DNA of 59,851 nt from Thermodesulfovibrionia bacterium. GTDB taxonomy: Bacteria > Nitrospirota > Thermodesulfovibrionia > UBA6902. Positions 35,536 through 43,678 of this stretch are shown here, piece after piece (position 1 is the first letter of the stretch; the number at the start of each line of letters is the position of its first letter). Location of the stretch: contig JAGVNU010000080.1 in NCBI GenBank assembly GCA_020053105.1, forward strand, positions 1 through 59,851, in the 5' to 3' direction. A model generated the notes under the pieces. It saw only the letters and a program-made list of their open reading frames with translations, was not told where the DNA came from and did no database searches. Position numbers and translations under genes: made by a program.

Positions 35536-35892
35536 TCACCTCCCTTTTTTATAGCATCCCCTCGATACATGTATCTTTAATACATCTTCTATGAGGTCCA
35601 TTCCCGACGTGTGTGACACTGTGTTGAACCTCAATTCAGGCTGCCTGCTCAATAGATCCATGAGCGCCATCATCCGGCGATGATTGTCCGTACGGATGTG
35701 TCTCTCAAGATCATCCTGTGTCTTCCATTCCTCCATCAGGACAAAGGTGTTTCTGTCTTCTACATCTTCATAAAGACGATAACTCAGGCAGCCCCTTTCG
35801 ACCCGCGCGGGTTCGAGCATCCCCCGCATCGTTTCTAACAGAGCACTCCTTTTTTCAGGCCGGACATTCATTCTTAAAGTCGCAAGTACCAT
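35536..35892 (-). CDS. Antibiotic biosynthesis monooxygenase (ABM) domain protein
   Basis: 118 residues from ATG at 35892 (MVLATLRMNVRPEKRSALLE); a GTG 15 codons upstream at 35937 is an alternative. GCLSYRLYEDVEDRNTFVLMEEW is the core of ABM/YgiN-like dimeric ferredoxin-fold enzymes (quinol oxidation or haem-related). The C-terminus beyond residue 90 (SHTSGMDLIEDVLKIHVS) is longer than in single-domain members. Follows the small lipoprotein gene closely. Confidence 0.8.
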   Translation of the reverse strand: MVLATLRMNVRPEKRSALLETMRGMLEPARVERGCLSYRLYEDVEDRNTFVLMEEWKTQDDLERHIRTDNHRRMMALMDLLSRQPELRFNTVSHTSGMDLIEDVLKIHVSRGCYKKGR

Positions 35893-35937
35893 TATCCCGC
35901 CACGCTTTCCGGCATCAGCTCCCAGTCTATCCTCCAC

Positions 35938-36141
35938 TTAATGGCGTTCTTCATGGGACTTATGTTTTCCTCTGTCTTTGTCATCGTGCTCTCTACCATC
36001 GTGGTCACCGCGTCCTCCACTACCATCACGGTCACCGGGAAATTCGCCACCCGGGACAAGCCATCCGTGACCCGGTATAAAACAGCCGGAACACGTGATA
36101 AGCAGGAAAATGACTAAAATTAATCTGACAAGTCTGTTCAT
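35938..36141 (-). CDS. Small lipoprotein with His/Asp-rich tail
   Basis: 67 residues behind AAGGAG. The signal peptide carries a lipobox (LLITCSGCF, Cys20). The mature part is low complexity: FIPGHGWLVPGGEF, then Gly/Asp/Arg repeats and a tail with about eight histidines (HDGREHDDKDRGKHKSHEER). It may bind metal or be a structural envelope tether. First gene after the sigma-54 control region at 36228-36375. Confidence 0.7.
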   Translation of the reverse strand: MNRLVRLILVIFLLITCSGCFIPGHGWLVPGGEFPGDRDGSGGRGDHDGREHDDKDRGKHKSHEERH

Positions 36142-36227
36142 CTTTTCTCCTTAACTACCTAACATTCTCTTTGATGCTTCTATAACGTCAATAGGGAACA
36201 TGTTTGGTGTTTGCTGTAGTATTTAAC

Positions 36228-36243
36228 AGCAGAATCTATGCCA
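36228..36243 (-). promoter_or_regulatory. Sigma-54 promoter, copy 1
   Basis: Minus-strand sequence TGGCATAGATTCTGCT: GG at -24 and GC at -12 with exact spacing; one mismatch to the consensus TGGCAYRNNNNTTGCW. It lies about 75 bases upstream of the lipoprotein start plus leader. The 401-bp stretch 36142-36542 has no gene; this promoter and the operator pair are its content. Confidence 0.65.
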
Positions 36244-36344
36244 GGATTATTGTTAACAGGACAGGAGCCTCTATCATGTTGAAAATAATGATGTTTCAGA
36301 GAAGGCCGCGATGAGGGAATGATATTGCGAAAAGATGCAGACTG

Positions 36345-36375
36345 CTGATATATCAGGAGCCTGCTGACATGTCAG
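36345..36375. promoter_or_regulatory. Paired palindromic operators, copy 1
   Basis: CTGATATATCAG (36345-36356) and CTGACATGTCAG (36364-36375), both perfect 12-bp palindromes, with centres 19 bp apart. The first is 102 bases upstream of the sigma-54 promoter. The same pair at the same distance occurs at 38415-38445. Placement fits an enhancer-binding protein of the NtrC family. Confidence 0.65.
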
Positions 36376-36542
36376 GAATTCTTATTGCTTCTCCGGATGC
36401 CCAGTCTTCGCATCCTTGATTCGAGTGTCAGGATATAGAATTCTTTTCTCATGGAATCCCCCCTGTCAATCTCCTGTACAAGTTTAGGACTTAACGAAAC
36501 AACTAAAGGTTTAAAGCCTTCTAACCGATTCAGCTTATTAAG

Positions 36543-37430
36543 ATGCCGTTATCAATTTATCTCTTTATCGCATTGTTGTTTATTCCTGTTTTTAACCTGA
36601 ATGCCGGCCTGACTCAGGATTTTCCGGATGCCCCGGCACTTCCACGCGAACGTGGGGAAGTCGTCTTTAGTTGCAATGAAAAAAGTCCCAATCAGATTTA
36701 CATTATAGGAATAAGCCACAGGGACACGTTGACCCGTGCAAACGGAAGTGATACATTGAAATCACAAATTGAAATTTACAGGATAGGCGAATGGCTGATT
36801 CAACAGGAGGGACTGGAACTTCTTTTGCCGGAGGGCTATTTTTCAAGAGAGGTTTCAGATAAAAAAGAAGATATAATCAAAACTTCCATACCGGACAATG
36901 GCGCACGAGTATCGTTTGATACAAAAACGCTCGAGAATAAACTGGGAAAAGAGGACGCGTATATCAATGCAGAGATGCTGTTGATGGAAAGCCACAGTAT
37001 TAATAGTAAGCAGGTTGAGGATATAAATCTGTACAATGCCGCCAGAGAAAAAATCAACCTTTTAGAAAAGTACGGGGATGACACATTTGAATCCCTTTAC
37101 ATAAAGTCCGGGCTGGATTACCTTCAGGAAAGAAGGTCGGCAGCCATGCTTCAAAAGATCCCGGAGGTAATTGACAGCGAGTTCGAGGCGGGAAGAATTA
37201 AAAACAAAAAGGCCATTTTTACCATAGGTATGAGTCATCTATCAGGGATCATTAAATATTTGAAGCAAAACAGGATAGAAATTTATTCCCCTGTATTTAC
37301 CCCATATGATGATTATCTGTCGGGGATAAAATTACTGGAAAATGATTTTGGCGTTACAATAATCATTCCGAGGACCCTGGCGGACAACCGGGAGCTGCTA
37401 AAGCTGACCAGATTAGACGATGTACATTAG
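36543..37430 (+). CDS. Secreted protein of unknown function, possible TraB/GumN-like fold
   Basis: 295 residues; signal peptide MPLSIYLFIALLFIPVFNLN. The mature part has QIYIIGISHRDTLTR near the start, LELLLPEGYF in the middle and AIFTIGMSHLSGIIKYLKQ near the end. The two G-x-SH motifs and an acidic residue after a hydrophobic strand recall the TraB/GumN/TIKI group of putative metalloproteases, where GX2H and a late GXXH are conserved, but the identity is weak. Divergent from the small lipoprotein and separated from it by the sigma-54 region. Confidence 0.45.
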   Translation: MPLSIYLFIALLFIPVFNLNAGLTQDFPDAPALPRERGEVVFSCNEKSPNQIYIIGISHRDTLTRANGSDTLKSQIEIYRIGEWLIQQEGLELLLPEGYFSREVSDKKEDIIKTSIPDNGARVSFDTKTLENKLGKEDAYINAEMLLMESHSINSKQVEDINLYNAAREKINLLEKYGDDTFESLYIKSGLDYLQERRSAAMLQKIPEVIDSEFEAGRIKNKKAIFTIGMSHLSGIIKYLKQNRIEIYSPVFTPYDDYLSGIKLLENDFGVTIIIPRTLADNRELLKLTRLDDVH

Positions 37431-37573
37431 CGTATTATATTAATCCCTTCATGAGAGTCAGGTAATACATACATTTTCATTGTTTCCATATTTGAATCAC
37501 CTCGTGCTTGTTTATTTAACAATCTCCATCTGTGCTTTTTAAGGCGTATGGCGGACTGGCGGCTTTGCCTTAA

Positions 37574-37607
37574 TTAAAAAGGCAGCCACTGGTTGACAGT
37601 GGCTGCC
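37574..37607 (-). terminator. Rho-independent terminator of the PRC-barrel gene
   Basis: On the minus strand an 11-bp perfect stem (GGCAGCCACTG with its complement, 37581-37607, 5-base loop) is followed directly by TTTTTAATTA. It lies 44 bases past the stop of the PRC-barrel gene. One of the clearest terminators in the window. Confidence 0.85.
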
Positions 37608-37650
37608 TGATGAAACAGGTTCGGAATATACGGAGTTGCCCGCATACCTC

Positions 37651-38133
37651 CTAATACTTTGATTTCTCTTTTTCCATCATCTTTTCCATGCCGCCTTCTT
37701 TCCAGAAGGGCTGTACACCGTAGAATTTGTATGTATCTTCAGTCCACTGGCGATTTGAAAAGTCAGGCCATTTCTTGCTGTCCTTTTCATAACTCGGGGC
37801 AGTTGCGAGCTTATCTTTATTGATATTCAGGATCGCCTTTTTATTATCTGCAATTGTCAGGGCGTTCATTGGCACGGGTATCAATCTATCGCCGATCCCC
37901 AGTATGCCGCCATGCGAAATAACAGCGAATGTGACCCTGTTATCACTGATCGTCAGGTCCGTGATTTTACCAAGGGCCTCTCCCTGAAGGTTTTCAACTG
38001 TAGTCCCTATTAAATTGCTGGCCCATTGTGTAGTTGAGCTTCTCTCTCTCGTCATATCTGCGGCAAACGCGCCGGTCAATGCGAGGCCTAAAACGATCAT
38101 ATTGATTACTATCATTGTTGTCAGTTTTCTCAT
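37651..38133 (-). CDS. Exported PRC-barrel domain protein
   Basis: 160 residues with a signal peptide (to about AFAADM). SNLIGTTVENLQGEALGKITDLTI (about 39-62) and VISHGGILGIGDRLIPVPMNAL are the two halves of the PRC-barrel fold. The C-terminal part (about 110-160) is charged and ends with KEGGMEKMMEKEKSKY. PRC-barrel proteins in the periplasm are often sporulation/envelope-stress related; function unknown here. AAAGGAGG precedes the ATG. Controlled by the second copy of the sigma-54 region. Confidence 0.85.
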   Translation of the reverse strand: MRKLTTMIVINMIVLGLALTGAFAADMTRERSSTTQWASNLIGTTVENLQGEALGKITDLTISDNRVTFAVISHGGILGIGDRLIPVPMNALTIADNKKAILNINKDKLATAPSYEKDSKKWPDFSNRQWTEDTYKFYGVQPFWKEGGMEKMMEKEKSKY

Positions 38134-38297
38134 CTTTTCCTCCTTTATTATTGTTGTTGCGATGTCAAATTAACAGTTGCACAGATTAATATCTTTGCAG
38201 GATGCGCACCTCCCTTTTAAAAGGATCTGATAACGTGCTGTATTTTGGTTTATTAAATATTAACCATGCTGTCAACTTGACTTTCATTCATATACAA

Positions 38298-38313
38298 AGC
38301 AGAATCCGTGCCA
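38298..38313 (-). promoter_or_regulatory. Sigma-54 promoter, copy 2
   Basis: Minus-strand TGGCACGGATTCTGCT: TGGCAC is a perfect -24 element; CTGCT differs from TTGCW by one base; GG-to-GC spacing exact. It lies about 165 bp upstream of the PRC-barrel ATG, giving a leader of roughly 150 bases. The 365-bp gap 38134-38498 contains no gene besides this control region. Confidence 0.7.
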
Positions 38314-38414
38314 GAATGGTCTTTGAAAGGACAGTGGCCTCTATGATGTTGAAAATTATGATGATTCAGGGAAGACCGGGAGGATGAAATGATAATGTAA
38401 AATAATGCCGGCTT

Positions 38415-38445
38415 CTGATATATCAGGAGTCTGCTGACATGTCAG
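38415..38445. promoter_or_regulatory. Paired palindromic operators, copy 2
   Basis: CTGATATATCAG (38415-38426) and CTGACATGTCAG (38434-38445), identical in sequence and in 19-bp centre spacing to 36345-36375, and again 102 bases upstream of a sigma-54 promoter. The intervening DNA is also recognisably similar between the two loci (CTCTATSATGTTGAAAATWATGATG). Confidence 0.7.
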
Positions 38446-38498
38446 GAATTATTTTGACTTATAATAAGCATGCGCTTCATAATTCTCCCTGTGCCCCC

Positions 38499-39989
38499 TT
38501 AAGCGCCATCCTGCTTTTTTTGAAAATGCGCTATTTTTATTCTGTTAAAGTTGAGGTGGATCAAACCCCTATCCTCAAAATATTTGTATAGTTTGTTGAC
38601 TAATTCCGGATTATGATTCAACACGTATTCCCTGGAATCTGTTTCTATATAATTGTTACTGAGATAATTCAGCACTCTTTGGGTTTCTCCATTATAGGCC
38701 CCGCTGGAAACTATCAGCCAGAATTTATTCTCATCTATTTTTTTTACTTCCTGAAGAGAATCCACAGGGTATATCCCTTTTTTCCTGGAACATGTGTACA
38801 GATCGTTACTATGAAAACAAACCGGATCAAAATAATATGAAAACGGTTGTATCTCATAAGAAGTAATAATTATCACTTTATCTGTTTTTTGATCGTTCGT
38901 TTGAATATATTCGGCGACTTTGTTCCAGGGATCTTTTGTTGTTTTATTCTGTTGAACAAGCAAAGATGCAAAAGATAAAATAATCATTGCTGAAATAAGT
39001 ACCGGCCTGATTCCCGCTTTCATTCCGAAGAGCGACCGGGACGCTATTATATATAAAGGCAAAGAAACAAAATATGTATATTTTGGAACAAAAATCGGGG
39101 TAAACAATAAAGAAAAAGTGAAGGGGACTAAGACGGGTATCAAGATCCAGAGGGGAAAAAAGATATTGCTTCCGAATTTATATCTCAGGACCAACAAAGA
39201 GCATATCAGCATTAATGCCAATCCATAAAATGAAAACACCACCCCGGAAAAGAGATTATAACTCATATAAATTAATTGCAGAAACGAAGGCCTTGAAATC
39301 CAGGAATGATAATTATTCGAGATGATACCAGGGAGTTGAATAATCCTTGGGATATAAAATATGAAAACAATAAATTGTATGCATACCCAGGTCTTCACTT
39401 CCCTAGAAAGCTTGAACCTGTTAACAGTAAATTGATGCAGGTTCTGTACCAGGACAATCAACAAGGCATACAAATGTGAGTAGATCAGAAAAGCAGTGCT
39501 TACTAAATAGCCGGCAATAATCCACTTCGACGTAACTTTTATCAATTTAGAATAAAAATACATCGATAATAATGTCAGTGCAAATAAAAGAGAATAAGTC
39601 CTAGCCTCCTGCGAGAAGTAAATATGTAATGGAGAAAAAGAAACTAAAAGGGCAGAATATATTCCAACTTTCTTATTAAAAATATGGGAGCCCAGTAAAT
39701 AGATAATAAAAACTGAAGCAGTCCCAAAAAAAACAGAAAGCAGCCGTACCGAAAACTCCGAGGTCCCTGTGAGCTTGATCCAGAAATGAAGCAAAACATA
39801 ATAAAGCGGAGGAGAGAGGTCTTTAAAGCCTATGACATGCATGAAATTCTGCCGGCTGTGATATATAGAGTAAGCTTCATCCAGCCATATACTCTGAGAG
39901 GACAACTTATATATTCTCAGGAGAAATCCTGCTACAAGTATAAGTCCTAAAATGAAATAAGTGGATTTTGTATTATCGTCCCGGACCAT
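38499..39989 (-). CDS. GT39/ArnT-type membrane glycosyltransferase
   Basis: 496 residues with about eleven membrane helices. The first extracytoplasmic loop carries the catalytic Asp-Glu in SIWLDEAYS (about 33-41); DLSPPLYY and FSQEARTYSLL are further conserved GT-C loop motifs of the PMT/ArnT superfamily. It uses a polyprenyl-phosphate sugar and modifies lipid A, protein or glycan on the outer face of the inner membrane. C-terminal soluble domain about 380-496. A/T-rich compared with neighbours; single gene, substrate unknown. Confidence 0.85.
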   Translation of the reverse strand: MVRDDNTKSTYFILGLILVAGFLLRIYKLSSQSIWLDEAYSIYHSRQNFMHVIGFKDLSPPLYYVLLHFWIKLTGTSEFSVRLLSVFFGTASVFIIYLLGSHIFNKKVGIYSALLVSFSPLHIYFSQEARTYSLLFALTLLSMYFYSKLIKVTSKWIIAGYLVSTAFLIYSHLYALLIVLVQNLHQFTVNRFKLSREVKTWVCIQFIVFIFYIPRIIQLPGIISNNYHSWISRPSFLQLIYMSYNLFSGVVFSFYGLALMLICSLLVLRYKFGSNIFFPLWILIPVLVPFTFSLLFTPIFVPKYTYFVSLPLYIIASRSLFGMKAGIRPVLISAMIILSFASLLVQQNKTTKDPWNKVAEYIQTNDQKTDKVIIITSYEIQPFSYYFDPVCFHSNDLYTCSRKKGIYPVDSLQEVKKIDENKFWLIVSSGAYNGETQRVLNYLSNNYIETDSREYVLNHNPELVNKLYKYFEDRGLIHLNFNRIKIAHFQKKQDGA

Positions 39990-40311
39990 TATCTTCTCCA
40001 GGTAATACCAAATCAGCGCATGCCGGGTGATCTCCCATAAAATCGAATACCAGGATGGTTTTGAATCTCCTTAAAGAAAATTTTACCGTGTTTCCCCTTT
40101 GCCTGCAATTTTTATTGATGTATATCAGCATGTGCCAGGGAGCGAAAAAAGTTGTATGTATATAATAAGGCGGCAAAAGGTCCGGGTCTTCATACCAGAA
40201 GGTCGATTGGAGCACTGCCAGGGGATTCAAGTTCAGCTGGTTCCGTTGTATTGTTTTACTTAACGGTCCTGTTCTGTCCCCCTGAAAAGGGGACAGAACA
40301 GATTATAAAAG
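39990..40311. other. Intergenic stretch (322 bp)
   Basis: No gene found. An 85-codon frame on the minus strand (39973-40230) overlaps the glycosyltransferase start and has no ribosome-binding site or family resemblance. The only structure is the GTTCTGTCCCC hairpin at 40271-40299. Confidence 0.5.
40271..40299. repeat. Hairpin GTTCTGTCCCC...GGGGACAGAAC
   Basis: An 11-bp perfect inverted repeat with a 7-base loop, 12 bases after the porB stop. No clear T-run on either strand. It could end porCDAB transcription or be a mobile REP/MITE-like element: short GGGGACAGA palindromes of this type are commonly interspersed. Confidence 0.55.
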
Positions 40312-41316
40312 TTATTGCACTTCTGTCTTTTCTTCGGCCGGAGCTGCTTCCGGTTTGTCTTCGACTTTTTCCTCGCCTCCGGAGAAAACGGCCTCTTTCT
40401 GGAGAAGATCCCACTGCTTGTCTACATACTCCTGGGCCTGTTTCAGCATCCATTCGTTTTCAGGAGTAAACATGTGCTTGAACCTTCCCTGTGGCTTAAG
40501 GAAATCGACAAGCGGTTTTTTCTCTTTGGGTTTAACGGTGATTCTTGTTACCCCGTTTTCGACTTCATACAGCGGCCAGTAGCAGGTGTCGACTGCGAGC
40601 CTGCTGAGCTTGATAGCATCGTCCGTCCTTGAACGCCATCCGCGGTTGCAGGGTGATATTACGTTCATGAATTTTGGGCCCCTTATCTCAAAGGCCTTCT
40701 GTACTTTTTTCATCAGGTCCATCCAGTGACTGGGCGAAGCCTGCGCTACATAAGGAATGCCGTGCGCTGCCATTATCCTTGTGAGGTCTTTTCTGTTTTG
40801 CAGCTTGCCGGGGATCACATCTCCTGCCGGACAAGTCGTAGTGTCCGCGCCAAAAGGCGTGGCGCTTGAACGCTGTATGCCGGTATTCATGTAGGCGCCG
40901 TTGTCGTAACATATGTACATCATATCCTGCCCGCGCTCCATGGCCCCTGAAAGGCTCTGAAAGCCTATGTCATATGTGCCGCCGTCTCCGCCGAAGGCGA
41001 TGAATTTGACCTGTTTGTCCTCGATCCTGCCCTGTTTTACCAGGGACTTGTACATTGCCTCAATGCCGGATATTGTCGCGGCTGCATTCTCAAAGGCGGA
41101 GTGCATCCAGGGGATCTTCCATGCCGTGAAGTTTGATATGCAGGTGGAGACCTCAAGGCATCCCGTGGCATTGGCTGCGATGATGGGATAATCGGTTGCC
41201 ATAAGCACCTGTTTGACAATAATGGGAGCTCCGCAGCCGGCGCACATCCTGTGGCCGTGCGTGAGCCTGTCCTCTCCCTTTGCGAGTTCTCTTAATCTGA
41301 GTGGTTTAGTTGTCAT
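40312..41316 (-). CDS. porB: Pyruvate:ferredoxin oxidoreductase beta subunit
   Basis: 334 residues. Thiamine-diphosphate motif GDGGTYDIGFQSLSGAMERG ... YDNGAYMNTG (GDG-x26-N type), plus RMCAGCGAPI at the N-terminus and later cysteines for the [4Fe-4S] cluster. With PorA it decarboxylates pyruvate (or drives the reverse CO2 fixation) and passes electrons to PorD and ferredoxin. The last 20 residues are a Glu/Ala/Pro-rich tail not needed for the fold. Last gene of porCDAB, 61 bp after porA. Confidence 0.95.
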   Translation of the reverse strand: MTTKPLRLRELAKGEDRLTHGHRMCAGCGAPIIVKQVLMATDYPIIAANATGCLEVSTCISNFTAWKIPWMHSAFENAAATISGIEAMYKSLVKQGRIEDKQVKFIAFGGDGGTYDIGFQSLSGAMERGQDMMYICYDNGAYMNTGIQRSSATPFGADTTTCPAGDVIPGKLQNRKDLTRIMAAHGIPYVAQASPSHWMDLMKKVQKAFEIRGPKFMNVISPCNRGWRSRTDDAIKLSRLAVDTCYWPLYEVENGVTRITVKPKEKKPLVDFLKPQGRFKHMFTPENEWMLKQAQEYVDKQWDLLQKEAVFSGGEEKVEDKPEAAPAEEKTEVQ

Positions 41317-41342
41317 TTATTATTACCTCGTAAATATTTTTT

Positions 41343-41369
41343 GCAGGGGCGAGGGAACCTTGCCCCTGC
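41343..41369. repeat. Palindrome GCAGGGGCGAGG...CCTTGCCCCTGC between porA and porB
   Basis: A stem of 12 bases with one mismatch and a 3-base loop, in the only sizeable gap of the por operon. Same GGGGC/GCCCC core as 19197 and 2892. May tune expression of porB relative to porA or simply be an inserted repeat. Confidence 0.5.
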
Positions 41370-41377
41370 TGTAATTA

Positions 41378-42556
41378 TTATTCTTTCACACCAATGTATT
41401 CCTTGACGGTTTTGACTTTTCCTGACTTTGCGATTTTGATCAGTTCATCAATGACATATTCCGCCTGGTCCGGGAGGTAATCCCTGCCGCCGAGGCCGAA
41501 TATTTTGTTAATCATCAGGGGCTTCTTCTCCAGCGTCATGACAGCGCCGCAGATTTCATAATATAAGGGACCGTATCCGCCGAAGGAATCTGCCCTGTCC
41601 ATGACTGCCACGGCCTTTACTTTTTTAAGCGCATTGGCCATTTCTTTAAACGGGAACGGCCTGAAGAGCCTTGGTTTTATGAGACCAACCTTGACGCCCT
41701 TTTTCCTGTACTCATCTATTATATCTTTTGTAGTGCCTGCCGCTGAACTCATTACCACGATGGCGATCTCGGCGTCGTTCATCCTGTATTTCTCAAAGAG
41801 TTCGTATTTTCTCCCCGTCATTTTTTCAAAATCAGCCGCGACGTCCAGGGCAACACCGGCGACCTTTGTCATGACCTCGTGCTGCGCCCTCTTGTATTCA
41901 TGATATAGGTCTGTAAGGATCAGCGGACCGAAGCTCTTCGGCCTGTCAAGGTCGAGGAGCGGATTAACGGTCTTGAATTTTCCCACAAATTTTTTTACTT
42001 TATCGTCGTCGATATATTCGACCCTCTCAATGGAGTGACTCACGATAAAGCCGTCCATGCAGACCATGGCAGGGAGTCTTATGTCCAGGTGCTCAGCGAT
42101 CCTGAATGCCTGAATCGTGTTGTCATATGCCTCCTGGGCATTTTCAGAATAAATCTGGATCCATCCCGTGTCCCTTGCGCCCATGCCGTCTGAATGGTCG
42201 CCGTGGATATTAAGCGGCGCGGACAAGGCCCTGTTTACAAGCGGCATGACTATCGGCAGTCTGTCGCCGGCCGCAATGTATAGCATTTCCCACATAAGTG
42301 CCAGTCCCTGGGACGAGGTTGCTGTTGCAACCCTTCCGCCGGCTGCTGCTGCGCCTATGCAGGCGCTCATGGCGCTGTGCTCGCTTTCAACAAGCACCAT
42401 CTCTGTATCGACTTTGCCGTTTGATATAAAGCCTGAAAACCTCTGCATAAGGTCAGTGGCCGGGGTTATGGGATATGCTGCGCACACGTCCGGGTTGATC
42501 TGTCTTAAGGCCTCGGCAACCGCTTCATTTCCTGTTACAGCTACTATCTTGCCCAT
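41378..42556 (-). CDS. porA: Pyruvate:ferredoxin oxidoreductase alpha subunit
   Basis: 392 residues, with AVAEALRQINPDVCAAYPITPATDLMQR at the start and SSQGLALMWEMLYIAAGDRLPIVM, the family core; GMGARDTGWIQIYSENAQEAY follows. PorA carries the pyrimidine-binding and transketolase C-terminal domains. Its stop is followed by porB after 61 bp. Start overlaps the porD stop by one base. Substrate could also be another 2-oxoacid, but motif set and operon are those of Por. Confidence 0.94.
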   Translation of the reverse strand: MGKIVAVTGNEAVAEALRQINPDVCAAYPITPATDLMQRFSGFISNGKVDTEMVLVESEHSAMSACIGAAAAGGRVATATSSQGLALMWEMLYIAAGDRLPIVMPLVNRALSAPLNIHGDHSDGMGARDTGWIQIYSENAQEAYDNTIQAFRIAEHLDIRLPAMVCMDGFIVSHSIERVEYIDDDKVKKFVGKFKTVNPLLDLDRPKSFGPLILTDLYHEYKRAQHEVMTKVAGVALDVAADFEKMTGRKYELFEKYRMNDAEIAIVVMSSAAGTTKDIIDEYRKKGVKVGLIKPRLFRPFPFKEMANALKKVKAVAVMDRADSFGGYGPLYYEICGAVMTLEKKPLMINKIFGLGGRDYLPDQAEYVIDELIKIAKSGKVKTVKEYIGVKE

Positions 42557-42864
42557 TATTTGCCCTCCTCTTCCATAACGATGGCCTTTACGCCCTTTCT
42601 ACCGGGGCACTCGAGGGCACATATCCCGCAGCCCTTGCAGTATTCATAATTGAATTCGCCCCGCTTGCCTTCAGCAGTGACTTTAATCGACATGTCTGGA
42701 CAATACATCCAGCAGAACATGCATTGTATGCAATTTTCTTCTATCCACCTCGGTCTCATGGACCGCCATGTTCCTGTCTTGAATTTGACCGCACTTCCTG
42801 CCTCCAAAACAACAGAGCCTGCGGGAAGCTTTTCCCAAAATTTCTTGCCCTTGCTCTTGCTCAT
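42556..42864 (-). CDS. porD: Pyruvate:ferredoxin oxidoreductase delta subunit (2[4Fe-4S])
   Basis: 102 residues. Two ferredoxin cluster motifs: CIQCMFCWMYCP and CKGCGICALECP (CX2CX2CX3CP each). An N-terminal extension of about 45 residues is normal for PorD. Passes electrons from the TPP site to soluble ferredoxin. Overlaps porC by 4 bp and porA by 1 bp, so all three are translationally coupled. Confidence 0.95.
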   Translation of the reverse strand: MSKSKGKKFWEKLPAGSVVLEAGSAVKFKTGTWRSMRPRWIEENCIQCMFCWMYCPDMSIKVTAEGKRGEFNYEYCKGCGICALECPGRKGVKAIVMEEEGK

Positions 42865-43436
42865 CCCTCTTTTACCTCCTCATATCCGCGCGTTGCGGCA
42901 TCAATGTTTCCGTCAATGATCTTCTGCGCAAATTTTTTGCCGAAACTCTTCTTGACATTTTCCAGAAGCACTTCCATCTCTACAATCCCGGTTGCCCTGA
43001 TTATTGCGCCAAGCATTGATGAATTAGGGAGCGGCCTGCCGAAGCTGTCTACCGCTATCTTTGTTGCATCGACAGCATAGACTTTCTGGGAGCTTTTTGC
43101 CTTGAGTTTGGCTCTTACTTCCTTGGGGTCTTTTGAGGTATTTACTACATAGATTGCATCATCCGGCGTTCCTTCAGTGACATTGATGGCATCCATTAAT
43201 GTAGCGTCTGCAATGCAGACTACCTTGGGATGAAGGACCGGTCCGTACATCCGTATTACATGGTCACTGATCCTGTTAAACGCCCTAATCGGCGCTCCGG
43301 CCCTTTCAGGACCGTATTCAGGAAATGCCTGAACATATCTTCCTCCGCTCAGACATGCGTCAGCAAGCACCTTGGCAGCAGTAACTGTACCCTGCCCTCC
43401 GCGGCCATGCCAGCGTAATTCAATCGTCTTGGCCAT
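42861..43436 (-). CDS. porC: Pyruvate:ferredoxin oxidoreductase gamma subunit
   Basis: 191 residues. RWHGRGGQGTVTAAKVLADA is the family N-terminal motif; YGPERAGAPIRAFNRISD and NSSMLGAIIRATG complete it. First gene of porCDAB; an AGGAGG precedes the ATG. It stabilises the complex and contributes to coenzyme A binding. The gap upstream (43437-43569) is A/T-rich and includes ATGATATATCAT at 43530-43541. Confidence 0.95.
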   Translation of the reverse strand: MAKTIELRWHGRGGQGTVTAAKVLADACLSGGRYVQAFPEYGPERAGAPIRAFNRISDHVIRMYGPVLHPKVVCIADATLMDAINVTEGTPDDAIYVVNTSKDPKEVRAKLKAKSSQKVYAVDATKIAVDSFGRPLPNSSMLGAIIRATGIVEMEVLLENVKKSFGKKFAQKIIDGNIDAATRGYEEVKEG

Positions 43437-43569
43437 AATATTTTCCTCCTAAATCCTTACGGTAGTTCTAATGATGAATAGGATATGAAAGATTAATATA
43501 CTTAAGATTGATAATATTTTCAAGATTTTATGATATATCATGAGGGCCTCCGGACAGCAGGTGTTTTCC

Positions 43570-43598
43570 TTGAGCGACCGCATTCTCTGTGATATACT
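43570..43598 (+). promoter_or_regulatory. Sigma-70 promoter for the deacetylase gene
   Basis: TTGAGC (43570-43575), a 17-base spacer and TATACT (43593-43598). Start of transcription about 43605, some 75 bases upstream of the TTG start at 43679. Confidence 0.6.
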
Positions 43599-43678
43599 TT
43601 TTATTACTAAATAATTTAATGACTTACTCGGTTGACCCGTTTGTTAACTCTTCAGCCATATGACATGGAGATAAGTCT

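Noticed and set aside
39973..40230. 85-codon minus-strand frame
   Set aside because: Overlaps the glycosyltransferase start, lacks a ribosome-binding site and shows no family-like pattern.
43530..43541. ATGATATATCAT as a third operator of the sigma-54 family
   Set aside because: It lacks the outer C/G, has no CTGACATGTCAG neighbour and no -24/-12 promoter at the right distance.
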